Source: Neoechinorhynchus agilis (Eukaryota > Acanthocephala). From it: 59,386 nucleotides of DNA. A program made the translations under genes and the position numbers. Location of the stretch: assembly GCA_051530055.1 (NCBI GenBank), contig JBMGUZ010000011.1:1-59386 (forward strand). The letters are read 5' to 3'. The stretch's first letter is position 1. Every line of letters begins with the position of its first letter. Under the pieces are notes generated by a model. It made no database searches. It saw only the letters and a list, made by a program, of their open reading frames with translations, and was not told where the DNA came from. This document shows positions 52,301 through 59,386 of the stretch, in pieces.

Positions 52301-55300
52301 AGATAACGTTTCGGCTTGATACCACTTCAAAATTACAATGGAAAGCAAGTTTTTATTGTGATATTCATTGTGTCGGTTTTTTTTGTCTAGAACAACAACA
52401 AAAAAGGATAATTTTCTATGGGCATCTTTGAGATAACGTTTCGGCTTGATACCACTTCAAAAATTTAAATGGAAAGCAAGTTTTTATTGTGATATTTGTT
52501 GTGTCGGTTTTTTTGTCTAGAACAACAACAAAAAAGGATAATTTTCTATGGGCATCTTTGAGATAACGTTTCGGCTTGATACCACTTCAAAAATTCAAAT
52601 GGAAAGCAAGTTTTTTATTGTGATATTCATTGTGTCGGTTTTTTTTGTCTAGAACAACAACAAAAAAGGATAATTTTCTATGGGCATCTTTGAGATAACG
52701 TTTCGGCTTGATACCACTTCAAAAATTTAAATGGAAAGCAAGTTTTTATTGTGATATTTGTTGTGTCGCTTTTTTTTGTCTAGAACAACAAAAAGGATAA
52801 TTTTCTATGGGCATCTTTGAGATAACGTTTCGGCTTGATACCACTTCAAAATTCAAATGGAAAGCAAGTTTTTATTGTGATATTTGTTGTGTCGGTTTTT
52901 TTGTCTAGAACAACAAAAAGGATAATTTTCTATGGGCATCTTTGAGATAACGTTTCGGCTTGATACCACTTCAAAAATTCAAATGGAAAGCAAGTTTTTA
53001 TTGTGATATTTGTTGTGTCGGTTTTTGTCTAGAACAACAACAAAAAAGGATAATTTTCTATGGGCATCTTTGAGATAACGCTTCGGCTTGATACCACTTC
53101 AAAAATTCAAATGGGAAGCAAGTTTTTATTGTGATATTTGTTGTGTCGGTTTTTGTCTAGAACAACAACAAAAAAGGATAATTTTGTATGGGCATCTTTG
53201 AGATAACGTTTCGGCTTGATACCACTTCAAAAATTCAAATGGGAAGCAAGTTTTTATTGTGATAATTGTTGTGTCGGTTTTTTGTCTAGAACAAGAACAA
53301 AAAAGGATACTTTTCTATGGGCATTTTTGAGATAACGTTTCGGCTTGATACCACATCAAAAATTCAAATGGAAAGCAAATTTTTATTGTGATATTTGTTG
53401 TGTCGGTTTTTGTCTAGAACAACTAAAAGGATAATTTTCGATGGGCATCTTTGAGATAACGTTTTGGCTCGATACCACTTCAAAAATTCAAATGGAAAGC
53501 AAGTTTTTATTGTGATATTTGTTGTGTCGGTTTTGTCTATAACAACAAAAAGGATAATTTTCTGTAAATATTTGAGATAACGTTTCGGCTTGATACCACT
53601 TCAAAAATTCAAATGGAAAGCAAGTTTTTATTGTGATATTTGTTGTGTCGGTTTTTTGTCTAGAACAACAAAAAGGATAATTTTCTATGGGCATCTTTGA
53701 GATAACGTTTCGGCTTGATACCACTTCAAAAATGTAAATGGAAAGCAAGTTTTTATTGTGATATTTGTTGTGTCGGTTTTTTTGTCTAGAACAACAAAAG
53801 GGATAATTTTCCATGGGCATCCTTGAGATAACGTTTCGGCTTGATACCACTTCAAAAATTTAAATGGAAAGCAAGTTTTTATTGTGATATTTGTTGTGTC
53901 GGTTTTTTTGTCTAGAACAACAAAAAAAGATAATTTTCTATGGGCATCTTTGAGATAACGTTACGGCTTGATACCACTTCAAAATTCAAATGGAAAGCAA
54001 GTTTTTATTGTGATATTTGTTATGTCGGTTTTTTGTCTAGAACAACAAAAAGGATAATTTTCTATGGACATCTTTGAGATAACGTTTCGGCTTGATACTA
54101 CTTCAAAATTCAAATGGAAAGCAAGTTTTTATTGTGATATATGTTGTGTCGGTTTTTTTGTCTAGAACAACAACAAAAAAGGATAATTTTCTATGGGCAT
54201 CTTTGAGATAACGTTTCGGCTTGATACCACTTCAAAATTCAAATGGAAAGCAATTTTGTGTGATATTTGTTGTGTCGGTTTTTTTTTGTCTAGAACAACA
54301 ACAAAAAAGGATAATTTTCTATGGGCATCTTTGAGATAACGTTTCGGCTTGATACCACTTCAAAAATTCAAATGGAAAGCAAGTTTTTTATTGTGATATT
54401 TGTTGTGTCGGTTTTGTCTAGAACAACAACAAAAAAGGATAATTTTCTATGGGCATCTTTGAGATAACGTTTCGGCTTGATACCACTTCAAAATTCAAAT
54501 GGAAAGCAAGATTTTATTGTGATATTTGTTGTGTCTGTTTTTTTGTCTAGAACAACAAAAAAGGATAATTTTGTATGGGCATCTTTGAGATAACGTTTCG
54601 GCATGATACCACTTCAAAAATTCAAATGGAAAGCAAGTTTTTATTGTGATATTTGTGTCGTCGGTTTTTTGTCAAGAACAACAAAAAAACATAATTTTCT
54701 ATGGGCATCTTTGAGATAACGTTTCGGCTTGATACCACTTCAAAAATTCAAATGGGATGCAAGTTTTTATTGTGATATTTGTCGTGTCGGTTTTTTGTCT
54801 AGAACAACAACAAAAAAGGATAATTTTCTATGGGCATTTTTGAGATAACGTTTCGGCTTGATACCACTTCAAAAATTCAAATGGAAAGCAAGATTTTATT
54901 GTGATATTTGTTGTGTCGGTTTTTTGTCTAGAACAACAAAAAGGATAAATTTCTATGGGCATCTTTGAGATAACGTTTCGGCTTGATACCACTTCCAAAA
55001 TTAAAATGGAAAGCAAATTTTTATTGTGATATTTGTTGTGTCGGTTTTTTGTCTAGAACAACAAAAAGGATAATTTTCTATGGGCATCTTTGAGATAACG
55101 TTTCGACTATACCACTTCAAAAATTCAAATGGAAAGCAAGTTTTTATTGTGATATTTGTTGTGTCCTTTTTTGTCTAGAACAACAAAAAGAGATATTTCT
55201 ATGTGCATCTTTGAGATAACGTTTTCGGCTTGATACCACTTCAAAAATTCAAATGGAAAGCAAGTTTTTATTGTGATATTTGTTGTGTCGGTTTTGTCTA

Positions 55301-58300
55301 TAACAACAAAAAGGATAATTTTCTATAGGCATCTTTGAGATAACGTTTCGGCTTGATACCACTTCAAAAATTTAAATGGAAAGCAAGTTTTTATTGTGAT
55401 ATTTGTTGTGTCGGTTTTTGTCTAGAACAACAAAAAGGATAATTTTCTATAGGAATCTTTGAGATAACGTTTTTGCTTGATACCACTTCAAAAATTTAAA
55501 TGGAAAGCAAGTTTTTATTGTGATATTTGTTGTGTCGGTTTTTTGTCTAGAACAACAACAAAAAAGGATAATTTTCCATGGGCATCTTTGAGACAACGTT
55601 TCGGCTTGATACCACTTCAAAAATTCAAATGGGAAGCAAGTTTTTATTGTGATATTTGTTGTGTCGGTTTTTGTCTAGAACAACAAAAAGGATAATTTTC
55701 TATGGGCATCTTTGAGATAACGTTTCGGCTTGATACCACTTCAAAAATTCAAATGGGAAGCAAGTTTTTATTGTGATATTTGTTGTGTCCGTTTTTTGTC
55801 TAGAACAACAAAAAAGGATAATTTTCTAGGGGCATCTTTGAGACAACGTTTCGGCTTGATACCACTTCAAAAATTTAAATGGAAAGCAAGTTTTTATTGT
55901 GATATTTGTTGTGTCGGTTTTTTTGTCTAGAACAACAAAAAGGATAATTTTCTATGGGCATCTTTGAGATAACGTTTCGGCTTGATACAACTTCAAAAAT
56001 TCAAATGGGAAGCAAGTTTTTATTGTGATATTTGTTGTGTCGGTTTTTTGTCTAGGACAACAAAAAGAATAATTTTCTATGGACATCTTATAGATAACGT
56101 TTCGGCTTGATACCACTTCAAAAATTAAAATGGGAAGCAAGTTTTTATTGTGATATTTGTTGTGTCGGTTTTTTGTCTGGAACAACAAAAAAGGATAATT
56201 ATCTGTGGGCATCTTTGAGATAACGTTTCGGCTTGGTACCACTTCAAAATTCAAATGGAAAGCAAGATTTTATTGTGATATTTGTTGTGTCGGTTTTTTG
56301 TCTAGAACAACAAAAAAGGATAATTTTCTATGGGCATCTTTGGGATAACGTTTCGGCTCGATACCACTTCAAAAATTCAAATGGAAAGCAAGTTTTTATT
56401 GTGATATTTGTTGTGTCGGTTTTTTGTCTAGAACAACAAAAAGGATAATTTTCTATGAGCATCTTTGAGATAAAGTTTCGGCTTGATACCACTTCAAAAA
56501 TTTAAATGGAAAGCAAGTTTTTATTGTGATATTTGTTGTGTCGGTTTTTTTTGTCTAGAACAACAACAAAAAGGATAATTTTCTATGGGCATCTTTGAGA
56601 TAACGTTTCGGCTTGATACCACTTCAAAAATTCAAATGGAAAGCAAGTTTTTATTGTGATATTTGTTGTGTCGGTTTTTGTCTAGAACAACAAAAAAGAT
56701 AATTTTCTATAGGAATCTTTGAGATAACGTTTTGGCTTGATACCACTTCAAAAATTCAAATGGGAAGCAAGTTTTTATTGTGATATTTGTTGTGTCGGTT
56801 TTTGTCTAGAACAACAAAAAGGATAATTTTCTATGGGCATCTTTGAGATAACGTTTTGGCTTGATACCACTTCAAAAATTCAAATGGGAAGCAAGTTTTT
56901 ATTGTGATATTTGTTGTGTCGGTTTTTTGTCTAGAACAACAACAAAAAAGGATAATTTGTTGTGTCGGTTTTTTGTCTAGAACAACAAAAGGGATAATTT
57001 TCTATGGGCATCTTTGAGATAAAGTTTCGGCTTGAAACCACTTCAAAAATTTAAATGGAAAGCAAGTTTTTATTGTGATATTTGTTGTGTCGGTTTTTGT
57101 CTAGAACAACAAAAAGGATAATTTTCTATAGGCATCTTTGAGATAACGTTTTGGCTTGATACCACTTCAAAAATTCAAATGGGAAGCAAGTTTTTATTGT
57201 TATATTTGTTGTGTCGGTTTTTTGTCTAGAACAACAAAAAAGGATAATTTTCTATAGGCATCTTTGAGATAACGTTTCGGCTTGATACCACTTCAAAAAT
57301 TCAAATGGGAAGCAAGTTTTTATTGTGATATTTGTTGTTTCGATTTTGTCTAGAACAACAAAAAAGGATAATTTTCTATAGGCATCTTTGAGATAACGTT
57401 TCGGCTTGATACCACTTCAAAATTCAAATGGAAAGCAAGTTTTTATTGTGATATTTGTTGTGTCCTTTTTTGTCTAGAACAACAAAAGGATAATATTCTA
57501 TGGGCATCTTTGAGATAACGTTTCGGCTTGATACCACTTCAAAAATTCAAATGGGAAGCAAGTTTTTATTGTTATATTTGTTGTGTCGGTTTTTTGTCTA
57601 GAACAACAAAAAAGGATAATTATCTATGGGCATCTTTGAGATAACGTTTCGGCTTGATACCACTTCAAAATTCAAATGGAAAGCAAGATTTTATTGTGAT
57701 ATTTGTTGTGTCGGTTTTTTTCTAGAACAACAAAAAAGGATAATTTTCTATGGGCATCTTTGAGATAACGTTTCGGCTTGATACCACTTCAAAAATTCAA
57801 ATGGAAAGCAAGTTTTTATTGTGATATTTGTTGTGTCGGTTTTTGTCTAGAACAACAAAAAAGATAATTTTCTAGGGGCATCTTTGAGATAACGTTTCGG
57901 CTTGATACCACTTCAAAAATTCAAATGGAAAGCTAGTTTTTATTGTGATATTTGTTGTGTCCGTTTTTTGTCTAGAACAACAAAAAAGGATAATTTTCTA
58001 GGGGCATCTTTGAGATAACGTTTCGGCTTGATACCACTTCAAAAAAAGTTTTTATTGTGATATTTGTTGTGTCGGTTTTGTCTAGAACAACAAAAAGGAT
58101 AATTTTCTATAGGCATCTTTGAGATAACGTTTCGGCTTGATACCACTTCAAAAATTCAAATGGGAAGCAAGTTTTTATTGTGATATTTGTTGTGTCGATT
58201 TTTTTTGTCTAGAACAACAAAAAGGATAATTTTCTATAGGCATCTTTGAGATAACGTTTTGGCTTGATACCACTTCAAAAATTCAAATGGGAAGCAAGTT

Positions 58301-59386
58301 TTTATTGTGATATTTGTTGTGCCCTTTTTTTGTCTAGAACAACAAAAAAGGATAATTTTCTATAGGCATCTTTGAGATAACGTTTTGGCTTGATACCACT
58401 TCAAAAATTCAAATGGGAAGCAAGTTTTTATTGTGATATTTGTTGTGTCGGCTTTTTGTCTAGAACAACAAAAAGGATAATTTTCTATGGGCATCTTTGA
58501 GATAACGTTTCGGCTCGATACCACTTCAAAAATTCAAATCGAAAGCTAGTTTTTATTGTGATATTTGTTGTGTCGGTTTTTTGTCTAGAACAACAAAAAA
58601 GGATAATTTTCCATGGGCATCTTTGAGATAACGTTTCGGCTTGATACCACTTCAAAAATTCAAATGGGAAGCAAATTTTTATTGTGATATTTGTTGTGTC
58701 GGTTTTTGTCTAGAACAACAACAAAAAAGGATAATTTTCTATGGGCATCTTTGAGATAACGTTTCAGCTTGATACCACTTCAAAAATTCAAATGGGAAGC
58801 AAGTTTTTATTGTGATATTTGTTGTTTCGATTTTTTGTCTAGAACGACAAAAAAGGATAATTTTCTAGGGGCATCTTTGAGATAACGTTTCGGCTTGATA
58901 CCACTTCAAAAATTCAAATGGAAAGCAAGTTTTTATTGTGATATTTGTTGTGTCCGTTTTTTGTCTAGAACAACAAAAAAGGATAATTTTCTATGGGCAT
59001 CTTTGAGATAACGTTTCGGCTTGATACCACTTCAAAAAAGTTTTTATTGTGATATTTGTTGTGTCGGTTTTTGTCTAGAACAACAAAAAGGATAATTTTC
59101 TATAGGCATCTTTGAGATAACGTTTCGGCTTGATACCACTTCAAAAATTCAAATGGGAAGCAAATTTTTATTGTGATATTTGTTGTGTCGGTTTTTTGTC
59201 TAGAACAACAAAAAGGATAATTTTCTATGGACATTTTTGAGATAACGTTTCGGCTTGATACCACTTCAAAAATTCAAATGGAAAGCAAGTTTTTATTGTG
59301 ATATTTGTTGTGTCGGCTTTTTGTCTAGAACAACAAAAAAGGATAATTTTCTATGGGCATCTTTGAGATAACGTTTCGGCTTGATA
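49311..59386. repeat. 125-bp satellite array, about 80 copies, running off the window
   Basis: The unit contains GTTTTTATTGTGATATTTGT, TTTTTTGTCTAGAACAACAA, GGATAATTTTCTATGGGCAT, CTTTGAGATAACGTTTCGGC and TTGATACCACTTCAAAAATT, then CAAATGG(A/G)AAGCAA. Length varies from about 118 to 128, mostly through T runs and AACAAC/AACAACAAC. Two main subtypes (AAATGGAAAGC and AAATGGGAAGC) intermingle, GGG becoming common toward the right. TTTGTTGT and ACAACAAA within each unit can pair. ORFs across it are by-products. Confidence 0.97.

Noticed and set aside
53488-56448. ORFs such as those with VVSSRNVISKMPIENYPF across the satellite
   Set aside because: These are short frames spanning a few 125-bp units. 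The period is not a multiple of 3 and the frames occur on both strands.
49311-59386. CRISPR array
   Set aside because: There are no unique spacers; the whole 125-bp unit is repeated, as in a eukaryotic satellite.

Overview
The window is nuclear DNA of a eukaryote, most likely a small invertebrate animal with a compact but repeat-laden genome. It is AT-rich. The genes are split by many introns of about 40-60 bp with GT-AG ends, and the proteins are divergent but recognisable. Helitron, RLE-type LINE, Penelope-like, Gypsy and tRNA-SINE debris lies between the genes. I cannot name the species. Short introns, fast-evolving proteins and some introns that do not fit GT-AG would suit a larvacean-like, orthonectid-like or nematode-like lineage, but this is only a guess.

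Host genes recognised, left to right: GTPBP3/MnmE (+), SCO1 (+), three tandem 3.85-kb units each with a Q/P-rich gene bearing repeated KIX-helix-like exons (-), ATG9 (-), a small unknown two-exon gene (+), an AT-hook ORF (+), the 3' end of an unknown gene (+), TUBGCP3 (+), a PEBP-like gene (-), an unknown protein with a PP1-docking-like RVRF motif (-), SGF29 (+) and pyrroline-5-carboxylate reductase (-). They serve unrelated housekeeping roles (mitochondrial tRNA modification, cytochrome oxidase copper loading, autophagy, microtubule nucleation, SAGA chromatin reading, proline synthesis). I see no operon logic.

Repeat layout: a 35-bp tandem repeat (1-315); a composite of old transposon pieces between inverted arms (4.2-7.7 kb); the 3.85-kb triplication (7.7-19.3 kb); a SINE-rich stretch (25.7-27.3 kb); an 84-bp minisatellite (28.65-31.1 kb); Helitron and LINE remains (36.0-38.3 kb); a Penelope-like remnant with inverted ends (42.5-43.6 kb); a head-to-head SINE pair (46.7-47.2 kb); and a 125-bp satellite filling the last 10 kb and running off the window.

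The most interesting signal is a set of short segments of about 52-65 bp that interrupt conserved protein blocks, have inverted-repeat ends, and do not obey GT-AG when homology dictates the junction (ATG9 and SGF29, possibly MnmE). Separately there is a set of short hairpin elements, each with the motif TGAAGATTGA near one end and a hairpin in the other half. Two of these sit between clean 9- and 12-bp target duplications. Together they suggest tiny hairpin DNA elements moving in this genome and, in genes, possibly being removed as non-canonical introns.
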